Assembly: GCA_021806605.1 (NCBI GenBank)
Contig: JAJZQY010000015.1
Coordinates: 1-33,050, forward strand
Reading direction: 5' to 3'
DNA from: Pseudomonadota bacterium
GTDB lineage: Bacteria; Pseudomonadota; Gammaproteobacteria; Burkholderiales; JABEVD01
DNA: 33,050 bases
Part shown: piece after piece, positions 1 through 9,595 of the stretch
How positions within the stretch are numbered: the stretch's first letter is position 1
How the letters are laid out: the number at the start of each line of letters is the position of its first letter
Translations under genes and position numbers: made by a program
The notes under the pieces: model-generated
Told to the model about the DNA's origin: nothing
Database searches by the model: none
The model's input: the letters and a program-made list of their open reading frames with translations, nothing else

Positions 1-23
1 AGAAGGGTTGCATTAATGTTCAT
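1..23 (-). CDS. atpF: ATP synthase F0 subunit b, N-terminal end only
   Basis: Only the first seven codons are in the window, reading MNINATL from an ATG at 23, after which the gene runs off the left edge. This start is typical of betaproteobacterial AtpF, the membrane-anchored peripheral stalk of the F1F0 ATP synthase. A purine-rich stretch (GAAGAAAG) precedes the ATG, and the gene follows atpE by 32 bases on the same strand, the expected order atpI-atpB-atpE-atpF. Identification rests on these few residues and on position. Confidence 0.75.
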
Positions 24-55
24 GCAAATTCTTTCTTCGGTTAATTCCCGCTTGC

Positions 56-316
<261 letters not shown>

Positions 317-347
317 TTATAAAGTTAAGTGAAGGTTGGTAAAAGAA

Positions 348-1178
<831 letters not shown>

Positions 1179-1550
1179 TCAGCTCTCAAATCCGTTCCGC
1201 AGCATTCTGGCCGCGACCAATCCCACCTGCCCTGCAACAAATCCCGCCAGGACATAAAGCGGCTCAAACCCGAGGAAGCGCAGCCCCGCGACAAGCAACA
1301 GCGCCACCACCACATAACGCTCCAGACTGGCGCGGTACATCGCCCTCAAATGCGCAGCGGGCTCGCGATGCCCGGAATCCAGCCTTTCCCGGATATGCCA
1401 AGCCAGCATCAGCCCGTTAGACAGCGAAGCTGAGGAACCAAACAATACCGATTTGGCCGCAAGTGGATCATCTAGGAAGTAGGCTGCCGTGGCGCTTGTT
1501 ATCGCGACGATTGCTTGTATCCCCACTACATGGAGTGCATTGTTCTTCAT
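1179..1550 (-). CDS. atpI: ATP synthase assembly protein I
   Basis: This is a small (123 residues) membrane protein at the head of the atp operon, the position of AtpI, which helps c-ring assembly or ion supply and is not essential in studied bacteria. It shows four hydrophobic segments, roughly residues 8-27, 34-50, 71-87 and 92-112. I take the ATG at 1550. A TTG in the same frame at 1583 would add 11 residues, but it lies between the -35 and -10 of the likely operon promoter, so it could not be in the main transcript. Sequence conservation in this family is low, so the call leans on size, topology and position before atpB. Confidence 0.85.
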   Translation of the reverse strand: MKNNALHVVGIQAIVAITSATAAYFLDDPLAAKSVLFGSSASLSNGLMLAWHIRERLDSGHREPAAHLRAMYRASLERYVVVALLLVAGLRFLGFEPLYVLAGFVAGQVGLVAARMLRNGFES

Positions 1551-1573
1551 CGCGCCATCACACAACCGCTGGG

Positions 1574-1602
1574 ATGTTAGCAACGTTTTCCATCCCTGTC
1601 AA
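1574..1602 (-). promoter_or_regulatory. Sigma-70 promoter of the atp operon
   Basis: Reading the minus strand, a perfect -35 TTGACA (1602-1597) is followed after exactly 17 bases by TAACAT (1579-1574), a 4/6 match to the -10 consensus. Predicted transcription would begin about 15-20 bases before the atpI ATG at 1550. It lies in the short gap after parB, separating parAB from the atp genes. Not tested; read by eye. Confidence 0.6.
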
Positions 1603-1614
1603 ACCGCAGCAGCC

Positions 1615-2445
1615 CTACTGGAGCCTGCCCAGAATCGTATCGAGATGCTCCAGGCTCGAATACTCGATCGTGAGCCTGCCGTTCCCCTTCTTGCCGTGGC
1701 TGATCGTCACCCCCGTGCCGAGACGGGCAGAGATTTCCTCCTGGAGCCTGAGCACGTCTCGGTCCGCCTTCTTCTCGCGGACCCCGCCCTGCTGCAGCGC
1801 CTGCACCAGCCTTTCCGCTTCGCGCACGGAAAGCTGCTTCTTCGCAATCAAATTGCCGATTTCGATCTGCTCCGCAGGCCCGAGGCTCAAGAGGGAGCGT
1901 GCATGGCCCATGTCGATTTTCCCCTGCATCAGGAGTTCCTGGACGGGCTCCGCCAGATTGAGCAGGCGAAGCAGGTTGCTGATTGCGCTGCGCGAGTAGC
2001 CCACCGCATCGGCCGCTTCCTGGTGCGTCATGCCGAATTCGTCCACCAGACGCTGTATCCCCACCGCCTGTTCAAGCGGATTCAACTCCTCGCGCTGGAT
2101 GTTTTCGATGAGCGCCATGGAAAGCGCCGCCTCGTCGGGAACTTCCCTGACCAGCACCGGAACTTCCTTCAGCCCGGCGAGCTGGGATGCGCGCCAGCGC
2201 CTCTCCCCTGCGATGATTTCGTACTTTCCCGGCTCGACCGGGCGTACCAGTATCGGCTGCATGATTCCCTGGGATTTGATCGATTCGGCAAGGTGCGCAA
2301 GGGAATCCTGGTCCATCCGGCTTCTCGGCTGATATTTTCCGGGCTGAAGCTCGCCCACCTTGAGCTTTCTCATTTCCCCGGAAGACGATTCTTCTGCGCC
2401 GAGCAGCGCTTCAAGCCCCCTACCCAATCCCTTCAGTCTTGTCAT
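1615..2445 (-). CDS. parB: Chromosome-partitioning protein ParB
   Basis: ParB/Spo0J is a CTP-dependent DNA clamp that loads at parS and spreads to organise the origin region for segregation by ParA. The 276-residue protein begins with the typical basic KGLGRGLEALLG (residues 5-16). The CTP-binding motif GERRWRA is at 80-86, the second conserved block ENIQRE at 114-119, and the helix-turn-helix that reads parS at about 139-160 (MTHQEAADAVGYSRSAISNL). The C-terminal dimerisation region ends at residue 276. It starts 3 bases after the parA stop, with AGGG before the ATG, so parA and parB are translationally linked. Two parS sites are in this window at 5799 and 12111. Confidence 0.97.
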   Translation of the reverse strand: MTRLKGLGRGLEALLGAEESSSGEMRKLKVGELQPGKYQPRSRMDQDSLAHLAESIKSQGIMQPILVRPVEPGKYEIIAGERRWRASQLAGLKEVPVLVREVPDEAALSMALIENIQREELNPLEQAVGIQRLVDEFGMTHQEAADAVGYSRSAISNLLRLLNLAEPVQELLMQGKIDMGHARSLLSLGPAEQIEIGNLIAKKQLSVREAERLVQALQQGGVREKKADRDVLRLQEEISARLGTGVTISHGKKGNGRLTIEYSSLEHLDTILGRLQ

Positions 2446-2448
2446 TTT

Positions 2449-3240
2449 TTACCCTGCCTTGAATTCCATCGCTTTAGAATGATGCCTGTTGAGAATCTCT
2501 CCGGCCAACGTCAGATAGGCCGAAGCACCTTTCGAATTCCTGTCGTGCACCATCGCCGGCAAACCGAAGCTCGGCGCCTCGGCGAGGCGGACATTGCGCG
2601 GGATCACCGTGCGGTAAACCTTGTCGCCGAAATGTTGCTGGAGCTGCTCTGACACCTGCTGAGCGAGCATATTGCGCGGATCGAACATGGTTCGCAAAAG
2701 TCCCTCGATTTGCAATTCGGGATTCAGGTTTGCGCGCACCCGCTTGATCGTTTTGATGAGATCGCTCAGGCCTTCCAGCGCATAGTATTCGCATTGCATC
2801 GGGATCATCACCGCATGGGCGGCGCACAAGCCGTTGACCGTGAGCAGATTGAGGGCAGGAGGACAGTCGATCAGAATGTAGTCGTAATGCCCGGACACGG
2901 CATCCAGCGCATCCTTCAGCCGGGTTTCCCGGTTCGGCTGGTCGACGAGCTCGACTTCGGCCCCGGCCAAATCCCGGTTGGCCGGAATCAGGTCGTATTT
3001 TCCAGCGGGGGACGCGACCATTACCTCATCAAGCGATTGATTTTGAATCAGAAGGTGGTAGATGGTCCGGGAGAGTCCGCTCTTGTCGATGCCGCTGCCC
3101 ATCGTGGCATTTCCCTGCGGGTCGAGATCGACCAGCAGCACTTTCTGCTTGGCTGCGGCAAGGCTCGCGCCGAGGTTGACGGTCGTGGTCGTTTTTCCGA
3201 CCCCGCCCTTCTGGTTGGTGACTGCCAGTATTCTCGCCAT
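2449..3240 (-). CDS. parA: Chromosome-partitioning ATPase ParA (Soj)
   Basis: ParA is a deviant-Walker ATPase whose ATP-bound dimers coat the nucleoid and are released by ParB, moving origins apart. The deviant Walker A motif KGGVGKTTT is at residues 11-19 with the signature lysine near its start, DLDPQGN at about 38-44 carries the A' aspartate, and DCPPAL is Walker B. At 263 residues and without an N-terminal DNA-binding domain it is a chromosomal (type Ia, Soj-like) rather than plasmid ParA. Its ribosome site GGAGACGG lies inside the last codons of rsmG, whose stop is only one base away, so expression is coupled to the rsmG-mnmG operon. Confidence 0.97.
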   Translation of the reverse strand: MARILAVTNQKGGVGKTTTTVNLGASLAAAKQKVLLVDLDPQGNATMGSGIDKSGLSRTIYHLLIQNQSLDEVMVASPAGKYDLIPANRDLAGAEVELVDQPNRETRLKDALDAVSGHYDYILIDCPPALNLLTVNGLCAAHAVMIPMQCEYYALEGLSDLIKTIKRVRANLNPELQIEGLLRTMFDPRNMLAQQVSEQLQQHFGDKVYRTVIPRNVRLAEAPSFGLPAMVHDRNSKGASAYLTLAGEILNRHHSKAMEFKAG

Positions 3241-3241
3241 G

Positions 3242-3853
3242 CTAATCCGTCTCCATGCTCATGATGACCAGGTGCCGCGCCCCCTCCAGTCCCGGGACAT
3301 CCAGGGGAATCACTTTTTCCACTTCAACCCCGAAGGGCAAATGGGACAGTTCCTGCTCAGGATACCGCCCTTTCATGGCGGCAAAATGTCCGCCCCGTCC
3401 GACCAGGTGCCTTGAAAGCCTGACGAACTCTCCCGTTTCCGAAAAAGCGCGGGATATGACGAGATCGAACGACCCTTCGAGAGACTCCACCCGGTCTGCA
3501 AATACGCTTACATTCGGCAAGTCGAGCTCAATGGCGGCCTGCCTCAGAAATGTCGCCTTCTTCTGATTGCTCTCGACCAGCACCATCTCCCAATCCGGCC
3601 TCGCTATGGCAAGCGGGATCCCTGGAAAGCCCGCTCCGCTGCCCACATCCGCGCAGCGGGGAGCTTCGATGTGCGGCAAAACCGCAAGACTGTCCAGAAG
3701 ATGGTGGCTGACGATCTTGTCCCTGTCGCGTATCGCCGTCAGATTGTAAACCCTGTTCCATTTCTCGATCAGGGCAGCATGGGCAAGGAGCTTGCGGACG
3801 GACGGCCCGGCAATGTCCATCCCAAGGATTGCAAGCCCCTCCTCCAGCCTCAT
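3242..3853 (-). CDS. rsmG: 16S rRNA (guanine527-N7)-methyltransferase RsmG
   Basis: RsmG (GidB) uses S-adenosylmethionine to methylate G527 of 16S rRNA; loss gives low-level streptomycin resistance in other bacteria. The 203-residue protein has the family block [12 protein letters not shown] at 31-42, the SAM-binding loop [15 protein letters not shown] starting at residue 69, and the basic patch [11 protein letters not shown] about 25 residues further on. The start codon overlaps the mnmG stop in an ATGA arrangement, so the two are translationally coupled, and parA begins one base after its stop. The order mnmG-rsmG-parA-parB is a classic origin-proximal operon. Confidence 0.97.
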   Translation of the reverse strand: MRLEEGLAILGMDIAGPSVRKLLAHAALIEKWNRVYNLTAIRDRDKIVSHHLLDSLAVLPHIEAPRCADVGSGAGFPGIPLAIARPDWEMVLVESNQKKATFLRQAAIELDLPNVSVFADRVESLEGSFDLVISRAFSETGEFVRLSRHLVGRGGHFAAMKGRYPEQELSHLPFGVEVEKVIPLDVPGLEGARHLVIMSMETD

Positions 3854-5739
3854 GCCGATATTTTCTCTGTCTCGCCGGACAATCCGCGTTTCTGATGCAC
3901 CAGCAGCAGGGATACGGCCGCCGGCGTGACCCCGGAAAGCCTCGCCGCCTGGCCGACGGTTTCCGGCTTGTGGCGGTTGAGTATCTGCTGGACTTCGGCG
4001 GAAAGCCCTTTCACCGCCCTGTAATCCAGATCACGCGGCAGGCAAAGCGCCTCGTACTGCTTCTGGCGGGCGATTTCGGCCTCCTGGCGCTCAATGTAGC
4101 CGTGGTATTTGGCCTGGATTTCCACCTGCCTCGCCACCGTGATGTCGGCCAGTCCGGCATTGTCCAACCTCATCAGCGCCTCGTAATCCACCCCGGGGCG
4201 GCGCAGCAGCTCGTAAAGGCTGTATTCCCTCTCGATCTGCTGGCCAAGCGCGGCCTCCGCATCCGAAGCAGACAGCATTCTGGGATTCACCCAGGTCGAC
4301 TTGAGGCGCTCGCTCTCCCTCTCGATCGCTTCCTTCTTTTCGCAAAATGCGCGCCACCGCGTCTCGTCCACCACCCCGAGTTCGTGGCCCTGTTCCGTCA
4401 GCCGCAGGTCGGCATTGTCCTCTCTCAGCATCAGGCGATACTCGGCGCGGCTGGTGAACATGCGATATGGCTCGGTAACTCCTCTGGTGACGAGATCGTC
4501 CACCATCACCCCCAGATAGGCCTGGTCGCGCCCCGGACTCCAGGACTCCTTGCCCTGCGAGCGTAGCGCGGCATTGATTCCCGCCAGCAGCCCCTGGGCC
4601 GCGGCCTCCTCGTATCCTGTCGTGCCGTTGATCTGTCCGGCAAAATACAAATTGGATAATGCCTTGGTTTCAAGGGAACTTTTCAGGCCTTGCGGATCGA
4701 AATAGTCGTATTCGATGGCATAGCCGGGGCGCGTGACATGCGCATTTTCCAGCCCCTTCATGGAATGGATCAGATCCAGCTGGATGTCATAAGGCAGGCT
4801 CGTGGAAACCCCGTTCGGGTAAACCTCGTGCGTATTCAGCCCTTCCGGCTCGAGGAATATCTGGTGGCTGGATTTTTCGGCGAAACGGGTCACCTTGTCC
4901 TCGATGGAGGGGCAATAGCGCGGCCCCACCCCTTCTATTACCCCGGTGAACATGGGAGAGCGATCCAGTCCGTCCCGGATGATTTCGTGCGTTCTTTCGT
5001 TGGTATGGGTGATCCAGCAGGATACCTGGCGCGGATGCGCTTCTGCACTGCCGAGAAAGGAAAACACGGGAACAGGCTCGTCGCCCGGCTGCTCGGTCAG
5101 CACCGAGTAGTCGATGCTGGCGCCGTGGATCCTGGGAGGCGTCCCGGTTTTCAGCCTGCCAACGGGAAGGGCCAATTCGCGCAATCGGGCCGCAAGGCTG
5201 ATCGAGGGAGGGTCTCCCGCCCTGCCCGCCTGGTAATTTTTCAGGCCGACGTGAACGAGTCCGGAAAGAAATGTGCCGGCGGTGAGTACCACGGCATCCC
5301 CTATGAACCGGATGCCCAACTGGGTCACGACGCCGATCACGCTGTCGCCTTCGAGTATCAAATCATCGACGGCCTGCTGGAACAGGCTCAAATTGGGCTG
5401 GGACTCCAGCCTGCTGCGGATGGCCTGGCGGTAAAGCATCCTGTCCGCTTGCGCGCGCGTCGCGCGAACGGCGTAGCCTTTGCTGGCATTGAGTATGCGG
5501 AACTGAATCCCGGACTCGTCGGCCGCGAGCGCCATCGCTCCGCCGAGCGCGTCGATCTCCTTCACCAGATGCCCTTTCCCAATCCCACCTATGGCCGGAT
5601 TGCAGGACATCTGCCCCAACGTTTCGATGTTGTGCGTGAGCAGCAGGGTTTTCCTGCCCATGCGCGCCGAGGCGAGCGCAGCCTCGGTACCCGCATGGCC
5701 ACCGCCCACAACAATGACATCGAACTTTGTTGAATGCAT
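3850..5739 (-). CDS. mnmG: tRNA uridine-5-carboxymethylaminomethyl modification enzyme MnmG (GidA)
   Basis: MnmG is the FAD-binding partner of MnmE; together they add the carboxymethylaminomethyl group to U34 of certain tRNAs. From the ATG at 5739 the protein is 629 residues, the normal size. The dinucleotide-fold GGGHAG is at 12-17, then [19 protein letters not shown], the family signature, and a conserved [14 protein letters not shown] segment in the second half. A GTG in frame at 5778 would add 13 residues, but the conserved core begins [12 protein letters not shown] five residues after the ATG at 5739, as in the family. The SD before this ATG is weak. The parS at 5799 lies just upstream, in the gap to mnmE. 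Confidence 0.97.
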   Translation of the reverse strand: MHSTKFDVIVVGGGHAGTEAALASARMGRKTLLLTHNIETLGQMSCNPAIGGIGKGHLVKEIDALGGAMALAADESGIQFRILNASKGYAVRATRAQADRMLYRQAIRSRLESQPNLSLFQQAVDDLILEGDSVIGVVTQLGIRFIGDAVVLTAGTFLSGLVHVGLKNYQAGRAGDPPSISLAARLRELALPVGRLKTGTPPRIHGASIDYSVLTEQPGDEPVPVFSFLGSAEAHPRQVSCWITHTNERTHEIIRDGLDRSPMFTGVIEGVGPRYCPSIEDKVTRFAEKSSHQIFLEPEGLNTHEVYPNGVSTSLPYDIQLDLIHSMKGLENAHVTRPGYAIEYDYFDPQGLKSSLETKALSNLYFAGQINGTTGYEEAAAQGLLAGINAALRSQGKESWSPGRDQAYLGVMVDDLVTRGVTEPYRMFTSRAEYRLMLREDNADLRLTEQGHELGVVDETRWRAFCEKKEAIERESERLKSTWVNPRMLSASDAEAALGQQIEREYSLYELLRRPGVDYEALMRLDNAGLADITVARQVEIQAKYHGYIERQEAEIARQKQYEALCLPRDLDYRAVKGLSAEVQQILNRHKPETVGQAARLSGVTPAAVSLLLVHQKRGLSGETEKISA

Positions 5740-5798
5740 ATTTTTGAAGACCGGATTGAGGTTGGAATGATACTCCACTTTTCATGGGCGGGGTATCG

Positions 5799-5814
5799 TG
5801 TTTCACGTGAAACA
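5799..5814. promoter_or_regulatory. parS: parS centromere site, perfect 16-bp palindrome
   Basis: The sequence TGTTTCACGTGAAACA is the full consensus ParB-binding site described in Bacillus and many other phyla and is exactly palindromic. It lies in the 78-base gap between mnmE and mnmG, about 3.8 kb from the divergent rpmH-dnaA region. With parA and parB present on the same arm, this is very probably a functional origin-proximal centromere. Confidence 0.93.
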
Positions 5815-5817
5815 GCC

Positions 5818-7143
5818 CTACTTGCCGATGCAGAACCTCGAGAAAATCTCTCCGAGAAGGTCGTCCGGGGTGAACTCCCCGGTGATTCTGGACAAGGCCG
5901 TCTGGGCCTGCCGCAGATCCTCGGCGAGCATCTCAGGCTGAACCGCGGCATCGACGCGCGCGAGGCATTCTGCCGCCTCGCGAAGCGCGGATACGTGGCG
6001 AGCCCGTGCGATGAACTGATTTTCGCCGATCTCTTGCAGGGAAAAGCATTCGAGCAGCCGCTTCGCCAGGAACGTCATGCCTTCTCCGCTTTTCGCCGAA
6101 ATGCAAACTGATCCGTCTTTACGGATTCCAGGCGGCTCTCCCGAGAGGTCGATCTTGTTGTAGGCGATCACGACAGGAAGCTCGGGCAAGCCTTGCAGTA
6201 TGTTGCTGTCCTCGATATCCAGCCCCCTGGTGCTGTCCGCGAGATAAAGGATCAGGTCCGACTTTTCCATCGCTTCTCTGGCTTTCGCCATGCCCATTTT
6301 TTCGACGGGATCATCCGATTCCCTGAGCCCGGCCGTGTCCACGACATGAACAGGAATGCCTTCGATCTCGATGGATTGCCGAATGGCGTCCCGAGTCGTT
6401 CCGGGAATGTCGGTGACGATGGCAACCTCGTCGCCGGACAGCCGGTTCAATAGGCTCGATTTGCCGACATTGGGCTGTCCCGCCAGAACGACATGGATGC
6501 CGGAGCGCATCAGACTGCCCTGGCGCGCCGCATCCAGCACCCTGTCGAGGCGACTGCGGATGGCCCGCAATTTTCCAGCGGCATCCCGCTCCTCGAGAAA
6601 GTCGATTTCTTCTTCGGGAAAGTCCAGGGTGGCTTCGACAAGCATGCGCAGTTCGATGAGCGCATCCACCAGTTCACGGATCTTTTTCGAGAACTCCCCC
6701 TGCAGGGAGCGCATCGCACATCTCGCCGCGCTGCGGGTCGAGGCATCGATCAGGTCGGCCACGCTCTCGGCCTGGGCGAGATCGATCTTGTCGTTGAGAA
6801 AGGCGCGCTGCGTGAATTCGCCGGGCTCTGCAAGCCTCGCGCCGAGTTCGAGGCAGCGCTCGAGCAGCATGCCGAGAATGACCTGCCCGCCGTGCCCCTG
6901 AAGTTCGAGCACATCCTCCCCGGTATAGGAATGCGGCCCCTGGAAATAGAGCGCTATGCCGGAATCCATGGGACGGCCTTCCCTGTCGAGAAAACCGCAA
7001 AGGGATGCAGTTCTCGGCTCGACCGATTTGCCGAGCATTCCCTGCATCAGCTCGCGCACCCCGCTTCCGGAAACCCGCACCACGCCGACCCCGCCCCTTC
7101 CGGGTGCGGTGGCTATCGCCGCTATGGTGTCAGCGCTTGCCAT
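5818..7143 (-). CDS. mnmE: tRNA modification GTPase MnmE (TrmE)
   Basis: MnmE is a dimeric GTPase that works with MnmG on wobble uridine of tRNA, using a tetrahydrofolate one-carbon donor. The 441-residue protein has an N-terminal folate-binding domain (to about 120), a helical domain, and an inserted G domain: G1 AGQPNVGKSS at 221-230, DIPGTTRD at 245-252, DTAG at 269-272 and NKID at 329-332. It ends in the conserved CIGK (438-441), whose cysteine is required for modification. The ATG at 7143 overlaps the end of yidC by 14 bases. It is followed by a parS and mnmG. Confidence 0.97.
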   Translation of the reverse strand: MASADTIAAIATAPGRGGVGVVRVSGSGVRELMQGMLGKSVEPRTASLCGFLDREGRPMDSGIALYFQGPHSYTGEDVLELQGHGGQVILGMLLERCLELGARLAEPGEFTQRAFLNDKIDLAQAESVADLIDASTRSAARCAMRSLQGEFSKKIRELVDALIELRMLVEATLDFPEEEIDFLEERDAAGKLRAIRSRLDRVLDAARQGSLMRSGIHVVLAGQPNVGKSSLLNRLSGDEVAIVTDIPGTTRDAIRQSIEIEGIPVHVVDTAGLRESDDPVEKMGMAKAREAMEKSDLILYLADSTRGLDIEDSNILQGLPELPVVIAYNKIDLSGEPPGIRKDGSVCISAKSGEGMTFLAKRLLECFSLQEIGENQFIARARHVSALREAAECLARVDAAVQPEMLAEDLRQAQTALSRITGEFTPDDLLGEIFSRFCIGK

Positions 7144-8770
7144 GGGCGGCGGCGGTTTCCTTTCCTATCATGCGGGTGATGTACCATTGCTGGGAGATGG
7201 AGAGCACATTGTTCACCAGCCAGTAAAGCACCAGCCCTGCCGGGAAGAAGAAGAAGAATATGCTGAAAGCGATCGGCATGACCTGCATCACCTTGGCCTG
7301 GATCGGGTCGGGCGGCGTCGGATTCATCTTGGTCTGCAGCAGCATGGTGATGCCCATGACGAGCGGCAGGACATAATAGGGATCCGGCAGGGAAAGATCG
7401 TGAATCCAGAGCATGAAAGGCGCATTGCGCAGTTCGACCGTGGAAAGCAGCACCGTGTAAAGGGCGATGAATACCGGAATCTGCACGGCAATCGGCAGAC
7501 AGCCGCCGAGCGGGTTGACCTTCTCGGTCTTGTACAATTCCATCATCGCCTGGTTCATGCGCTGCTTGTCTTCCCCATACTGCTCCTTGAGCAACTGCAG
7601 CTTGGGACTCAGGGCGCGCATCTTGGCCATCGATTTGTAGCTGGCCGCGGACAGGGGGAAAAAGATCAGCTTGATGCAGACGGTCAACAGGATGATGGCA
7701 ACGACACAGTTGCGGACCCAGCTGTAGAGCAGCGAGAGGAACCAGAACAGCGGTTTCGCGATGACCGTGACCCAGCCGTAATCCACCACGAGATCGAGCC
7801 CGGGCGCAGTTTTCGCCAGCAGATTCTGTTCCTGCGGGCCAGCGTAAAGAGGGACCGTGATGCGCCCGTCCTTGCCCGGCTGGATGCTTCCCACGGGCAG
7901 CACCACCCCCGCCGAATAGAGGTCGGGATTCAGCTGCCGGGTGTAGTATTCGCGCTTCGTCTTGTCCTGCGGCAACCATGCAGTGACGAAATAGTGCTGG
8001 ATCATGGCGACCCAGCCGTTGTCGTCGTTCGCCGGGTAATTCGTCTTGCCCTTTGCGATGTCGGCGAAATCAGCCTTCACGAATTTCGACTTGTCGGTAT
8101 AGATCGCGGCCCCGGTATAGGTCTTGGCGAACCGCGATGCGCCCTCGGGCGGCTCCCCGTCGCGCAGCAGCTGGAAGTAGGCGAACGGCTGGATGGCGGC
8201 TGCACCTGTGTTGCGGATGTCGTAGGATACGTCGACGACGTAGCTGTTCCTGCGGAAGGTGTAAACCTTTTCGACCCGGTACCCGGCGCTTTCCGGCGCC
8301 TCCAGCCGCACCTCGAGCGTGTCCGCACCGGGCTGCAATTCGTACTTCAGCGAACTCGACGTGAAGGGCGTCTTGTGGTTGGGCAGGCCGTCTCCGATCA
8401 ATCCCGACTGCGCCACATAGATCCTTGCGCCTTCGTCGTGCAGAAAGGAATAGGGTTTGCCCGGATCCTTCGCATCGCGATATTTGAGCAGATCGAGTTC
8501 GCGCAAGTCTCCCCCGACGGTGCTGATGCCGGCCTGCATCACATCCGTTCTGACCGAGATGGTCTGCCCTTTCTGAAGCTCGGCGGAAGTATCCACCGCG
8601 CCCTGACCGGACGCCTGCGGCTTCTCGGTCAGCTTCGCGTCGGGAACCGGCGCGACGGATTCCTTCTGCGTCTGCTGAACTTCTGGCGCATGGGCAACCT
8701 GCCACTTCTGCCAAAGCAGCAGGATGGAGAGGGAAAAGATGATGAAAACTACAAGCCGTTTATTGTCCAT
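7130..8770 (-). CDS. yidC: Membrane protein insertase YidC
   Basis: YidC inserts and folds inner-membrane proteins, alone or with SecYEG. The 546-residue protein has the Gram-negative layout: an N-terminal membrane anchor (residues about 5-21), a proline/glutamine-rich linker, a large periplasmic beta domain (about 70-330), and the conserved five-helix insertase domain (about 345-535). Visible hallmarks include YKSMAKMRALSPKLQLLKEQ in the first cytoplasmic loop, NPLGGCLPIAVQIPVFIALY and the run of phenylalanines before PAGLVLYW. It begins 17 bases after yidD and overlaps mnmE by 14 bases. Confidence 0.97.
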   Translation of the reverse strand: MDNKRLVVFIIFSLSILLLWQKWQVAHAPEVQQTQKESVAPVPDAKLTEKPQASGQGAVDTSAELQKGQTISVRTDVMQAGISTVGGDLRELDLLKYRDAKDPGKPYSFLHDEGARIYVAQSGLIGDGLPNHKTPFTSSSLKYELQPGADTLEVRLEAPESAGYRVEKVYTFRRNSYVVDVSYDIRNTGAAAIQPFAYFQLLRDGEPPEGASRFAKTYTGAAIYTDKSKFVKADFADIAKGKTNYPANDDNGWVAMIQHYFVTAWLPQDKTKREYYTRQLNPDLYSAGVVLPVGSIQPGKDGRITVPLYAGPQEQNLLAKTAPGLDLVVDYGWVTVIAKPLFWFLSLLYSWVRNCVVAIILLTVCIKLIFFPLSAASYKSMAKMRALSPKLQLLKEQYGEDKQRMNQAMMELYKTEKVNPLGGCLPIAVQIPVFIALYTVLLSTVELRNAPFMLWIHDLSLPDPYYVLPLVMGITMLLQTKMNPTPPDPIQAKVMQVMPIAFSIFFFFFPAGLVLYWLVNNVLSISQQWYITRMIGKETAAAHGKR

Positions 8771-8787
8771 AAATCTCTACCATTGTT

Positions 8788-8997
8788 TCAGGGGACGGGA
8801 TCATGGCCGCCCGGGTTCCAGGGATGACACCTCGAAATCCTTCTCGCTCCGAGCCAGATGCCCTTGAAGAAACCGTGCTTGCGCAGGGCCTGGCAGGCAT
8901 ATTCCGAGCAGGTGGGTGTGAACCTGCACGAGGGCCCGATGAACGGGCTCAATGCATATTGGTAAAGCCTAATCAGTCCGATCAAGAGCCGGGACAT
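8788..8997 (-). CDS. yidD: Membrane protein insertion efficiency factor YidD
   Basis: This is a 69-residue small protein always found between rnpA and yidC, which aids membrane protein insertion. The family signature is clear: [17 protein letters not shown] followed by [10 protein letters not shown], with the three conserved cysteines, and the C-terminal [14 protein letters not shown]. The N-terminal amphipathic helix is intact. Its ATG lies inside the 3' end of rnpA (29-base overlap), implying coupled translation. Confidence 0.96.
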   Translation of the reverse strand: MSRLLIGLIRLYQYALSPFIGPSCRFTPTCSEYACQALRKHGFFKGIWLGARRISRCHPWNPGGHDPVP

Positions 8998-9373
8998 GGG
9001 CCACCCTGCCTATCAGTATGTGCAACTCCTGCCTGGCCTCGCCCGCCCTGTCCCTGCGGAAAGGCCTGCGCAGCCTCACGACGACATCCACCCCGCCGAT
9101 CTCTCCGCGCCGGGCGCGGAAGCATTCGCGGATGACCCGCTTCGCCAGATTCCTGTAGACAGCCCGCCTTTCCGTTTTCTTCGAAACGATCATGCCCAGC
9201 CTGGGATGCTCCCCGCCGTTCGGCCTGACCTGGACCTGGAAAAACTCGCCGAAAACGGCGCGCCTGAAACTAAAAACGGACGAAAACTCGTCCGCCTTCA
9301 GCAAGCGATACGATCTTGGAAACGAATAAATGGCAGGCGCTCTAAACGCCCAGCCTCGCACGTCCCTTGGCAC
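8969..9373 (-). CDS. rnpA: Ribonuclease P protein component
   Basis: RnpA is the basic protein subunit of RNase P, which matures tRNA 5' ends with the M1 RNA. The family core runs from [19 protein letters not shown] through [13 protein letters not shown], the RNA-binding signature (usually RNR-KR; here RNLAKR). After the rpmH stop there is no ATG, GTG or suitably placed TTG before the conserved FPRSYRLL, so I use the GTG at 9373, which lies inside rpmH (32-base overlap) and has AGGG about 9 bases upstream; GTG at 9361 is an alternative. The C-terminal 20 residues are shared with the start of yidD in another frame. Confidence 0.92.
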   Translation of the reverse strand: MPRDVRGWAFRAPAIYSFPRSYRLLKADEFSSVFSFRRAVFGEFFQVQVRPNGGEHPRLGMIVSKKTERRAVYRNLAKRVIRECFRARRGEIGGVDVVVRLRRPFRRDRAGEARQELHILIGRVAHVPALDRTD

Positions 9374-9476
9374 GCCGAGCCCTGATCACACCGCGGCCGC
9401 CGCGGGTTTTCATCCTGACCAGGAAACCGTGGGTACGCTTGCGCCTCGTCACCGAGGGTTGATATGTGCGCTTCAT
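9342..9476 (-). CDS. rpmH: 50S ribosomal protein L34
   Basis: This is the 44-residue L34, a very basic protein of the large ribosomal subunit: it begins [20 protein letters not shown] and continues with [11 protein letters not shown] and a final RARLGV. Every conserved position of the family is present. A strong ribosome site GGGGAG lies 6 bases before the ATG, and a good sigma-70 promoter is centred 40-50 bases upstream. It heads the rpmH-rnpA-yidD-yidC-mnmE operon, divergent from dnaA. Confidence 0.97.
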   Translation of the reverse strand: MKRTYQPSVTRRKRTHGFLVRMKTRGGRGVIRARRAKGRARLGV

Positions 9477-9503
9477 TCTGACTCCCCATCAATAAAACTG
9501 CTT

Positions 9504-9533
9504 ATTACACCCTTTTACGGCGATCCCTGTCAA
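9504..9533 (-). promoter_or_regulatory. Sigma-70 promoter of rpmH-rnpA operon
   Basis: On the minus strand a perfect -35 TTGACA (9533-9528) is separated by 18 bases from TGTAAT (9509-9504), a 5/6 match to the -10. The rpmH ATG is 28 bases further on, with a strong SD. Read by eye. Confidence 0.65.
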
Positions 9534-9564
9534 CCTTCTTTTTTTCCCCTGTTTGGGCTTTTGC

Positions 9565-9573
9565 TGTGGATAA
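9565..9573 (-). promoter_or_regulatory. DnaA box (perfect consensus)
   Basis: The minus strand reads TTATCCACA, the strict R1-type DnaA-binding nonamer. It overlaps the probable -35 region of dnaA, the arrangement that gives DnaA autorepression in other bacteria. Confidence 0.75.
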
Positions 9574-9595
9574 GTGGGCGAAAAGCGTCTAGAAT
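9567..9595 (+). promoter_or_regulatory. Probable dnaA promoter
   Basis: TAGAAT at 9590-9595 is a 5/6 match to the -10 consensus, and 17 bases upstream is TGGATA, a poor -35 (9567-9572) that is embedded in the DnaA box. A weak -35 covered by a DnaA box would fit a promoter tuned by its own product. This leaves about 55 bases of leader before the dnaA ATG. Confidence 0.45.

Noticed and set aside
7236..7262. Run of GAA/AAG repeats in yidC, possible microsatellite
   Set aside because: It encodes the conserved phenylalanine run of the YidC insertase domain and is not a variable repeat.
6956..8827. 623-residue plus-strand frame opposite yidC and mnmE
   Set aside because: It spans two well-identified genes on the other strand and shows no domain.
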